Positions 1-6,615 of a DNA stretch of 11,653 bases are shown here, one piece after another. The notes beneath the pieces are model-generated. The model did no database searches and had not been told where the DNA came from. It saw only the letters and a list, made by a program, of their open reading frames with translations. This stretch comes from an uncultured Azospirillum sp. (GTDB taxonomy: Bacteria; Pseudomonadota; Alphaproteobacteria; Azospirillales; Azospirillaceae), in NCBI GenBank assembly GCA_937960755.1, contig CALGOL010000290.1, positions 1-11,653 on the forward strand, read 5' to 3'. Numbering within the stretch: position 1 is the first letter of the stretch; every line of letters begins with the position of its first letter. Position numbers and translations under genes: made by a program.

Positions 1-129
1 TCGCCCAGGCGTCACGCCGGCTCGCGCTTCGTGGACATCACCATTCTCAACCGCCGGGCCGTACGTCTCGGCGGGCAGGGCGGCCAGCAGGGCCGGGGCG
101 GCGGCGGGATCGGTGGGGGCGTAGCTCAT
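1..129 (-). CDS. Partial CDS downstream of sufC, expected to be sufD (N-terminal 43 codons only)
   Basis: An open frame starts at ATG 129-127 and runs off the left edge of the window. An AAGGA ribosome-binding site lies at 143-139, 9 nt before the ATG, and the gene starts 20 bp after the sufC stop. This supports a real, co-transcribed gene. The translated start is MSYAPTDPAAAPALLAALPA, followed by 23 more residues. In alphaproteobacterial SUF operons the gene after sufC is normally sufD, the scaffold partner of SufB in the SufBC2D complex, so sufD is the positional expectation. I do not recognise a SufD signature in the visible residues, because the N-terminus of that family is variable. The assignment therefore rests on gene order and not on sequence. 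Confidence 0.45.
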   Translation of the reverse strand, partial: MSYAPTDPAAAPALLAALPAETYGPAVENGDVHEARAGVTPGR

Positions 130-149
130 GCCGTCAGGTCCTTATCCAC

Positions 150-905
150 TTACGCCGCTTCGTCGACGCCGAAGTCGCGATAGCCTTTTTCTTCCAACTC
201 CAGCGCCAATTCCTTGCCGCCGGAACGCTGGATGCGGCCATGCGCCAGCACATGGACGTAATCGGGCACGATGTAATCCAACAGTCGCTGATAATGGGTG
301 ATGACCAGCATCGACCGGTCGGGCGCGCGCAGCGCGTTCACCCCTTCGGCGACGATGCGCAGGGCGTCGATGTCGAGCCCGCTGTCGGTCTCGTCGAGGA
401 TGGCGAAGCGCGGTTGCAGCACCGCCATTTGCAGGGTTTCGTTGCGCTTCTTTTCGCCGCCGGAAAAGCCGACGTTGACGGCGCGCTTGAGCATTTCGTC
501 GCTCATCCCCAGCGCCTTGGTCTTTTCGCGCATCAGTTTAAGGAACTGCATGGCGTCCAGTTCCGCTTCGCCGCGGCGCTTGCGTTGGGCGTTGACGGCG
601 TATTTGAGGAAAGTGGCGTTGGCGACGCCGGGGATCTCCACCGGGTACTGAAACGACAGGAAGACGCCGAGCGCGGCGCGGTCTTCCGGGTCGAGGGCGA
701 GCAGGTCCTGACCGTCGTAGGTCACAGAGCCTTCGGTGACGGTGTAGCCTTCGCGGCCGGCCAGAACGTAAGACAGCGTGCTCTTGCCGGCGCCGTTCGG
801 CCCCATGATGGCGTGGACTTCGCCCGCGTTCATCGACAGGTCGAGCCCTTTGAGGATCGGCTTATCGCCGACGGAGACGTGCAGGTTCTTGATTTCGAGC
901 AGCAT
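150..905 (-). CDS. sufC: SufC, Fe-S cluster assembly ATPase
   Basis: This is the cytosolic ABC-type ATPase of the SufBC2D scaffold complex that builds iron-sulfur clusters. The 251-residue protein is of normal length for the family. It carries Walker A GPNGAGKST (residues 35-43), the SufC-type signature FSGGEKKRNE (147-156), Walker B with the catalytic glutamate in AILDETDSGLD (168-178), and the switch histidine in VITHYQRL (H204). The FSGGEKKRNE and DSGLDIDAL stretches are distinctive of SufC rather than of transporter ATPases. There are no membrane segments. The start at ATG 905-903 matches the usual N-terminus (MLLEIKNLHVSV), although its ribosome-binding site is weak. It follows a GIY-YIG gene and a palindromic repeat instead of abutting sufB, which is unusual. 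It was probably made from the operon promoter upstream of the Rrf2 regulator. Confidence 0.97.
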   Translation of the reverse strand: MLLEIKNLHVSVGDKPILKGLDLSMNAGEVHAIMGPNGAGKSTLSYVLAGREGYTVTEGSVTYDGQDLLALDPEDRAALGVFLSFQYPVEIPGVANATFLKYAVNAQRKRRGEAELDAMQFLKLMREKTKALGMSDEMLKRAVNVGFSGGEKKRNETLQMAVLQPRFAILDETDSGLDIDALRIVAEGVNALRAPDRSMLVITHYQRLLDYIVPDYVHVLAHGRIQRSGGKELALELEEKGYRDFGVDEAA

Positions 906-940
906 GAGGCGTTCTCGTTTCTCTGAGCCTTTACCCGATC

Positions 941-1024
941 GTCATGCCGGCGAAGGCCGGCATCCAGAGCGCTTCGACGACGTTTCCACGTCGCTCTGGA
1001 CCCCGGCCTTCGCCGGGGTGACGA
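941..1024. repeat. Twin-hairpin palindromic (REP-like) intergenic repeat
   Basis: Two hairpin units face each other in the gap between the GIY-YIG gene and sufC. The left unit (941-971) contains the 8-bp stem ATGCCGGC / GCCGGCAT with loop GAAG. The right unit (992-1022) contains ACCCCGGC / GCCGGGGT with loop CTTC. The two units are inverted copies of one another, matching at 27 of 31 positions and separated by about 20 bp (972-991). The four differences fall as pairs inside the stems and keep base pairing. This is the layout of dispersed REP/BIME-type elements common in alphaproteobacterial intergenic DNA. It could affect mRNA stability or translation of sufC, but there is no T-run, so it is not an obvious terminator. 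Confidence 0.85.
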
Positions 1025-1033
1025 TGGGAAGTG

Positions 1034-1330
1034 TTAGTGATTGAGCGTTTCCCATAGGTCGATCCAGTCTGGATTGTCTTTCTCGATCAGCCGTAGTTTC
1101 CACGCCCGCTTCCATTCCTTCAGACGCTTTTCCCGCAGTATCGCGTTTTCGGCGTCGTCATGCACTTCGTAATACACCAGCCATCTAACGCCATAACGTG
1201 AGGTGAAGCCCTGTAAAGCGCCAGTTCGATGTTCTTCTACTCTACGCGCCAAGTCAGATGTTATGCCGATGTATAGCGTGCCGTTACGATCACTTGCCAT
1301 GATATAAACGTAGAATTTCTTCTCGATCAT
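1034..1330 (-). CDS. Small GIY-YIG domain protein, inserted between sufB and sufC
   Basis: This is a 98-residue stand-alone GIY-YIG nuclease-fold protein of the small UvrC-endo/YhbQ-like kind. The core motif parts are FYVYIM (residues 6-11) and LYIGIT (19-24). Conserved basic residues follow in DLARRVEEH (26-34), and a glutamate lies in the helix AILREKRLKEWKR (E67 is the likely metal ligand). The frame can be extended upstream to 1531, but that extension lies inside the sufB 3' end and looks like a shadow. The ATG at 1330-1328 gives the family's usual N-terminus. No good ribosome-binding site is visible. It begins 53 bp after the sufB stop and has visibly lower GC and more mixed codon use than the flanking suf genes. 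It has no known role in Fe-S assembly, and its cellular function is unknown. It is flanked by palindromic sequences, which suggests acquisition as a small mobile unit. Confidence 0.85.
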   Translation of the reverse strand: MIEKKFYVYIMASDRNGTLYIGITSDLARRVEEHRTGALQGFTSRYGVRWLVYYEVHDDAENAILREKRLKEWKRAWKLRLIEKDNPDWIDLWETLNH

Positions 1331-1355
1331 ATCTTGGCTTTTTTTACTTTCATCA

Positions 1356-1383
1356 CTCCGCCCGTCGTCGGAATGGCGGGGAG
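1356..1383. repeat. Short imperfect hairpin directly after sufB
   Basis: CTCCGCC (1356-1362) can pair with GGCGGGGAG (1375-1383), with a 2-nt bulge, across a 12-nt loop. It sits immediately after the sufB stop codon (1386-1384). On the sufB coding strand it is followed by an A-rich stretch and not a U-run, so it is not a standard terminator. It may be a decayed palindromic unit marking the other side of the GIY-YIG insertion, or a 3' stem that tunes sufB versus downstream expression. Confidence 0.35.
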
Positions 1384-2871
<1,488 letters not shown>

Positions 2872-2910
2872 TGGGGGGAGTCCTTAAAAATTCTGCGTCA
2901 GAAACGAAAA

Positions 2911-3360
2911 TCACAAAGCGGCGGCGAGCGGGCGTTCGCCGGCGGGCGGCGCCCAAGCGGGGGCCATCATGTCGGCCAGCGTCACGCTTTCCAGCGCGGC
3001 GCGAATGGCGCTGTTGATCTTTTCCCAGCCGCCCCGCATCGGGCACAGGGTTTCCACCCCGCATTGATCGTCGGCGCCGTCGACGCAGGCGGTCAAGGCG
3101 ATGGGGCCGTCCAGCGCGGTGACGATGTCGGCGATGGTGATCGCCGCCGGCGCCTGCGCCAGTGTATAGCCGCCCGAAGCGCCGCGCTGCGACCGCATCA
3201 GCCCTGCGGGCGTCAGCGACTTCATCAGCTTGGCCACCGTCGGGGCGGGCACGCCGGTGCGTTCCGCCAATTGCGCCACCGTATGGGTGGCGTCTGGGCG
3301 GCGGCCCATCTCGCTCATCACCACAATGGCGTAATCGGTTAGTTTGCTGAGGCGGATCAT
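2911..3360 (-). CDS. Rrf2-family SUF operon regulator
   Basis: This is a 149-residue winged-helix regulator of the Rrf2 family. It is closest in style to the 'FeS assembly SUF system regulator' group, known for the N-terminus MIRLSKLTDYAIVVM seen here. The helix-turn-helix spans about residues 27-50 (AQLAERTGVPAPTVAKLMKSL), followed by the wing RGASGGYTLA (59-68). Three cysteines, C92, C100 and C106, lie in the sensing loop in a CX7CX5C pattern and are likely Fe-S ligands by analogy with IscR. The frame extends upstream to 3447, but that part covers the promoter palindrome and lacks the family N-terminus, so I start at ATG 3360-3358. It is the first gene of the suf operon. It probably autoregulates the operon in response to Fe-S status (inference). 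Confidence 0.93.
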   Translation of the reverse strand: MIRLSKLTDYAIVVMSEMGRRPDATHTVAQLAERTGVPAPTVAKLMKSLTPAGLMRSQRGASGGYTLAQAPAAITIADIVTALDGPIALTACVDGADDQCGVETLCPMRGGWEKINSAIRAALESVTLADMMAPAWAPPAGERPLAAAL

Positions 3361-3394
3361 CGGCTTGACTTCGCGGTTCGGCTTTGCGGCCGGG

Positions 3395-3422
3395 TTAATC
3401 GTACCCTGTTGGTACTGATTAA
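3395..3422 (-). promoter_or_regulatory. Imperfect palindrome, likely operator of the suf operon
   Basis: On the plus strand the left arm TTAATC-GTACC (3395-3405) mirrors the right arm GGTAC-T-GATTAA (3411-3422). A 5-bp centre (CTGTT) separates the arms, and the right arm has one extra base. The palindrome lies 35-62 bp upstream of the regulator ATG, where a promoter operator is expected. A weak -10-like TACGAT is readable on the minus strand inside it. The likely ligand is the adjacent Rrf2 protein (inference). The start site of transcription is not determinable from sequence alone. Confidence 0.6.
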
Positions 3423-3492
3423 TTGGCCGAAACGTCCGCGATGTCAAGCAGCGCCGCGCGCAATACCGTACGAATCTTGTCAGGTATGCCGT

Positions 3493-4752
3493 TTACGCCG
3501 GAACGACGGCGCGCCGGCGCCAAAACTGGGTGTAGAGCATCCAAGCAAAAGCGGCGATTTCCAGCATCAGGCACAGGCCCAACGCCGTGGCGTGGCCTTG
3601 CGGGGCGTAGCCGCTAGCGGTCTTGGGGAACTGGTCGATGATGGCGCCGACCGCGGATTGCACGGTGAAGCTGGCGACGAACATCACCAGATTAAGCGAG
3701 GCGTTGGCGCGGCCGGCCAGTTCCGGCGGGGCCTGCTGGGCCAGAATGGCGTAGCCCATAAAGGGCGCCCCGGCGAAAAAGGCGTACGAGGTCCACACCA
3801 CGGCGGGCGGCACGGGCGCCCCCAACACCAGCGCGGCTTGCAGCGACAAGGCGCAGAAGATGCCCACCGCCGACACGGTCAAGGGCGCCACGCCCAGCGC
3901 CCGGCGCAGGGTTTCCGCCATCAAGCCGAAGCCGGCGTAGCCCGCCACCATGCCCAGCGCCGCCCATTGCAAGTGCGCGGCGACTTCAGACGGCGACAGG
4001 CCGTTGACGTCGCGCAGCCACGGGCCCGCCCACAAGCTGATGTAGGCCATGAACACTGACTGGGTGAAGGCCATGGTGGGGGCGAGGCCCCAGAAGCGGG
4101 CGGAGACCAGCAGGCGGGCCATGCCGCCGGTCAATTCCTTCAAGCTGACCTTGGGGGCGCTGGGATCGGCCTTGCGCTCCGGCACGGTGGCGAAAATCAG
4201 CGCCGCCGCGGCCAGGGTGGCGACCGACAGACCCCAGAACACGCCGCGCCAATCGGTGATGGTGAGCAGCGCCTGCACCGGCGTGGTGGCGAACACCGCG
4301 CCCAACGCCCCCGACGCGACGAACAGGCCGTTGACCAGCGGCAGCTTTTCCCGCGGCCACCATTGGCCGATGGCGGTCAGGCTGGACATCAAGGCGGCGG
4401 AGACGCCGGCCCCCACCAGCGCCCGGCCGATGGCGAGATGTTCAAGGTTTTCGCCCAGGGCGAACAGCGCCGCCCCGGCGGCGGCCAGCAGCAGCAGGGC
4501 GGAATCCACCCGGCGCGGGCCGTAGCGGTCGAGCATCACCCCGACCACCGGCTGAAAGGCGGCGAAGGTGACGAAATACATCGCGGCCAGCACGCCCAAA
4601 GCGGTGGCGGCGATGCCCAATTCCGCGGTCAGGTGGGGCGAGATGACGGCGGTGACGGTGCGATAGGCGAACGACAGGAAATAGCCGACGACGAACGGCA
4701 GAAAGATGCGGGTGACGCGGAAAAGCGTGCTCGCCTGCTGTTCGGTGGTCAT
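3493..4752 (-). CDS. MFS transporter
   Basis: This is a 419-residue inner-membrane secondary transporter of the major facilitator superfamily. Hydrophobic segments are consistent with about 12 helices. The family loop-2/3 motif is visible as GVMLDRYGPRR, after FVTFAAFQPVV. The central cytoplasmic loop (VPERKADPSAPKVSLKELTGG) separates the two six-helix halves. I start at ATG 4752-4750 because AGGAG lies at 4765-4761 with 8-nt spacing. The longer frame to 4839 adds a basic, non-membrane leader with no support. The substrate cannot be told from sequence. It is a monocistronic-looking gene downstream of a divergent region shared with the toxin-antitoxin locus. Its stop lies 132 bp upstream of the suf regulator start, with no clear terminator. 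Confidence 0.9.
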   Translation of the reverse strand: MTTEQQASTLFRVTRIFLPFVVGYFLSFAYRTVTAVISPHLTAELGIAATALGVLAAMYFVTFAAFQPVVGVMLDRYGPRRVDSALLLLAAAGAALFALGENLEHLAIGRALVGAGVSAALMSSLTAIGQWWPREKLPLVNGLFVASGALGAVFATTPVQALLTITDWRGVFWGLSVATLAAAALIFATVPERKADPSAPKVSLKELTGGMARLLVSARFWGLAPTMAFTQSVFMAYISLWAGPWLRDVNGLSPSEVAAHLQWAALGMVAGYAGFGLMAETLRRALGVAPLTVSAVGIFCALSLQAALVLGAPVPPAVVWTSYAFFAGAPFMGYAILAQQAPPELAGRANASLNLVMFVASFTVQSAVGAIIDQFPKTASGYAPQGHATALGLCLMLEIAAFAWMLYTQFWRRRAVVPA

Positions 4753-4793
4753 GTCGCCTGCTCCTGTTCTGGAATTGTTACAGGCGGCACGAT

Positions 4794-4808
4794 GCCCAAG
4801 GATTGGGC
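4794..4808. promoter_or_regulatory. Perfect inverted repeat upstream of the MFS gene
   Basis: GCCCAA (4794-4799) and TTGGGC (4803-4808) form a perfect 6-bp inverted repeat with a 3-nt centre (GGA), 41 bp upstream of the MFS start codon. It could be an operator or a 5'-leader hairpin. No dedicated regulator gene is adjacent. Confidence 0.3.
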
Positions 4809-4887
4809 GGCGGAGCAAGGCCCGACCCCTTCGCGCCACGCAAGGCAGGGGCGCGGGATGGAAGCAGCCTTGCGGAACAGCAGTAAC

Positions 4888-4907
4888 ATAGCCATTATGC
4901 TATAATG
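4888..4907 (+). promoter_or_regulatory. Overlapping palindromes at the toxin start, likely TA autoregulation site
   Basis: Two overlapping perfect inverted repeats are present. One is ATAGC (4888-4892) with GCTAT (4899-4903). The other is CATTAT (4893-4898) with ATAATG (4902-4907), and its last three bases are the toxin start codon. The region is AT-rich in an otherwise GC-rich window. HigA-type antitoxins repress their own promoters through such palindromes, so this is the best operator candidate. No Shine-Dalgarno sequence is visible before the ATG, so the toxin may be translated from a very short leader or leaderless message (inference). Confidence 0.55.
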
Positions 4908-5525
4908 AATTGGACGGTTGAAACGCTGGATGAGCGAGTGGACGCCGAGTTGTCGGCGCTTTCCGCTGAGATGCGCGACAGGTTCATGCGTATCGCCAGT
5001 CTGCTAGAGACGTTCGGCCCAGCACAGGTTCGGGAGCCTTATGTCAAGCCTCTAACGGGCAAGGTGTGGGAGATGCGCCTCAAAGGCAAAGACGGCATCG
5101 CCCGCGCCGCATATGTCGCGGCCGTGGGGCGACGATTGGTCGTTGTCCATGTCTTCGTTAAGAAGACCCAAAAAAACACCGAAAGCGAATTTAGAAATTG
5201 CGTTGAGGCGGGCCAGGGAGGCCGGATTGATATGACCAAGCTATCCGAACTACACCGCCGCTGGATGGAAGAGCCGGCCTATCAGGCGGCGCATCAAGCG
5301 TCGGCGGCGGAATTCGATCTGGCGCACCAATTGATTTCCGCCCGCGTCGCCGCCGGCTTGACGCAAGAGCAACTGGCTCAGCGCATGGGGACAACCCAGT
5401 CGGCTATCGCCCGGCTGGAAAGCGGTCGTCGTATGCCGGGTTTGAAAACCCTCGAGCGTTTGGCCGCCGCTACGGGCGCCCGTCTGGTGGTGCGGCTGGA
5501 AAGCGCCGCCCCCCCTACCGCTTGA
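4905..5525 (+). CDS. HigB-like toxin read through into HigA-like antitoxin (206-aa fused frame as sequenced)
   Basis: Residues 1 to about 90 match the phage-derived Gp49/HigB-type RelE-fold toxin family (mRNA interferase relatives). They start MNWTVETLDERV, continue through KPLTGKVWEMRLKGKDGIAR, and end with the family strand VVHVFVKKTQK. Residues 110-206 are a complete XRE-type antitoxin. Residues 91-109 (NTESEFRNCVEAGQGGRID) do not resemble the family. If one A is removed from the A7 run at 5170-5176, the frame instead reads KKTQKTPKANLEIAL, then RRAREAGLI and stop, as expected for this family. It then ends at TGA 5233-5235, overlapping the antitoxin ATG, for a 109-residue toxin. The fusion is therefore a frameshift product. 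It could be a real mutation inactivating or fusing the toxin, polymerase slippage, or a homopolymer sequencing error. I cannot decide among these from sequence alone. Confidence 0.8.
   Translation: MNWTVETLDERVDAELSALSAEMRDRFMRIASLLETFGPAQVREPYVKPLTGKVWEMRLKGKDGIARAAYVAAVGRRLVVVHVFVKKTQKNTESEFRNCVEAGQGGRIDMTKLSELHRRWMEEPAYQAAHQASAAEFDLAHQLISARVAAGLTQEQLAQRMGTTQSAIARLESGRRMPGLKTLERLAAATGARLVVRLESAAPPTA
5170..5176 (+). other. A7 homopolymer at the toxin frameshift point
   Basis: Seven A residues span codons 89-91 (CAA AAA AAC). One A fewer restores the canonical toxin frame (4905-5235). RNA polymerase slippage on such a run could yield both fused and separate proteins from one gene. The A AAA AAC heptamer is also in the correct phase for classical -1 ribosomal slippage. 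However, the -1 frame ends after five further codons at a TAG and does not restore the toxin, so that would only give a truncated protein. Confidence 0.75.
5232..5525 (+). CDS. HigA-like XRE-family antitoxin
   Basis: This is a 97-residue antitoxin that should neutralise the upstream HigB-like toxin and repress the operon. The N-terminal half (MTKLSELHRRWMEEPAYQAA) is the helical toxin-contacting region typical of this pair. The helix-turn-helix occupies about residues 41-86 (AGLTQEQLAQRMGTTQSAIA, then RLESGRRMPGLKTLERLA). It has its own start, ATG 5232-5234, with a strong AGGGAGG ribosome-binding site at 5215-5221 and 10-nt spacing. The antitoxin can therefore be made separately, although it is also in frame with the toxin as sequenced. 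Its stop (5523-5525) overlaps the convergent beta-lactamase-family gene by 11 bp, within and beside a C7 run (5509-5515). Confidence 0.88.
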   Translation: MTKLSELHRRWMEEPAYQAAHQASAAEFDLAHQLISARVAAGLTQEQLAQRMGTTQSAIARLESGRRMPGLKTLERLAAATGARLVVRLESAAPPTA

Positions 5526-6615
5526 ACAGCGCGTTCGCCGCCCGGTCGAGCACGGAGTCGTCGGAAGTTGAATTGCCGTTGGTCATGAACACCAGCACCG
5601 CTTGGCGTTCGGGGTAATAGCGCACCTCCGCCTCAAAACCCGTCTCCAGCCCGGTGTGGCCGACCCAGTCGCCCCAGCGGTCGTGGCTGATCTCCAGCCC
5701 CATGCCGTAACCGGCCTCCAGCGGCGTCGCCGTCCACATCCGCTCCAGCATCTTGGGACGCAACAGTTTGCCGTCGCGGAACAGGGCAAAGGCGAAGCGC
5801 TCCAGATCGCCGGCGGTGCTCACCAACGGCCCGTCGCCCAGATGGCTGAACCACGCGCCGCGGCTGACGTCGCGCAGCTTGCCGTTCTCCTCCGGGTCGC
5901 CATAGCCGCGGGCGAGGTTGGCCTCGCCGGCGTCGGCCCCGACGGTGGAGCGGGTCATGCCGGCGGGGTCGAACACCCGGCGCTTCAGCACGTCGGCGAA
6001 GGATCGCCCATCGGCGGCGGCGATGATGTCGCCCAGCAGAACATAGTTGCTGTTGCAGTATTCATACGCCTTGCCGGGCTTGCTGGTCGCATCCTGGCCA
6101 TAGGCGTAGGGCAGGGCGTCGGCCGGAGTCAGCGGGCGCGCCGCTTTGTAATACAGGGTGTAGAAATCATCGGTGAGATAGTCGGGAATGCCGGAAGTAT
6201 GGGTCAGCAGTTGCTCCAGCGTCGCCTTGCGGACGTTGGCGAGCTTGCCGACATCCGGCACGCCGCCCACCAGCGACGCCGCCGGGGCGTCGAGCGACAG
6301 CTTGCCTTCCTGAACGAGTTGCAAGGCGGCGGTCGCCACCGTCATCTTGCCGACCGAGGCGACGTAGAACCGCGTGTCGGCGTCCACCGGGCGCTTGGTC
6401 TTGCGGTCGGCGACGCCGGAGACGACGACGATCCGCCGGCCGGGCGCAGAGGCCAGCAGCACGCCGCCCGGCAAGCCTTCCTCCTCCAGATAGCGGTCGA
6501 GGACGCGCTGAAAGGCGTCGGCCGATTGCGCGGCGGCGACGCTCGGGACGGCGACGGTCGGGATGGCGGCGAGCGCGGCGCCCAGCAGCGTTAGGACGGC
6601 GGCGAACAGCTTCAT
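5515..6615 (-). CDS. Secreted serine hydrolase, beta-lactamase (class C / penicillin-binding-like) family
   Basis: This 366-residue protein has the class C beta-lactamase / DD-peptidase fold. The nucleophile motif is SVGK (S87, K90), the second motif is YCN (186-188), and the third is HTG (320-322), in place of the KTG of true AmpC enzymes. That pattern is common in esterases, D-aminopeptidases and uncharacterised 'serine hydrolase' members, so antibiotic resistance should not be assumed. Residues 1 to about 30 form a signal peptide (hydrophobic LTLLGAALAAIPTVAV, cleavage near AAAQ-S), placing it in the periplasm. ATG 6615-6613 overlaps the ABC exporter stop as ATGA, and GAGGA lies at 6629-6625 inside the exporter 3' end, so translation is likely coupled. 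The longer upstream frame to 7023 overlaps the exporter and is rejected. Confidence 0.92.
   Translation of the reverse strand: MKLFAAVLTLLGAALAAIPTVAVPSVAAAQSADAFQRVLDRYLEEEGLPGGVLLASAPGRRIVVVSGVADRKTKRPVDADTRFYVASVGKMTVATAALQLVQEGKLSLDAPAASLVGGVPDVGKLANVRKATLEQLLTHTSGIPDYLTDDFYTLYYKAARPLTPADALPYAYGQDATSKPGKAYEYCNSNYVLLGDIIAAADGRSFADVLKRRVFDPAGMTRSTVGADAGEANLARGYGDPEENGKLRDVSRGAWFSHLGDGPLVSTAGDLERFAFALFRDGKLLRPKMLERMWTATPLEAGYGMGLEISHDRWGDWVGHTGLETGFEAEVRYYPERQAVLVFMTNGNSTSDDSVLDRAANALFKR

Noticed and set aside
3423..3492. Possible terminator after the MFS gene (small ATACC/GGTAT repeat)
   Set aside because: The stem is only about 5 bp, the loop is long, and there is no U-run on the MFS coding strand.
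5170..5177. Programmed -1 ribosomal frameshifting at A AAA AAC in the toxin gene
   Set aside because: The heptamer is in the right phase, but the -1 frame hits TAG after five further codons. Restoring the toxin needs a +1 shift or loss of one A, so classical -1 slippage does not explain the locus.
5602..6594. 330-codon plus-strand frame opposite the serine hydrolase
   Set aside because: Its composition (Ala, Gly, Arg, Gln, Val) is typical of antisense shadow frames, and the opposite strand encodes a complete hydrolase with signal peptide and all three motifs.
5515..6615. Calling the serine hydrolase an antibiotic-resistance AmpC beta-lactamase
   Set aside because: The third motif is HTG and not KTG, and the broader family contains many esterases and peptidases, so the sequence does not support a resistance role.
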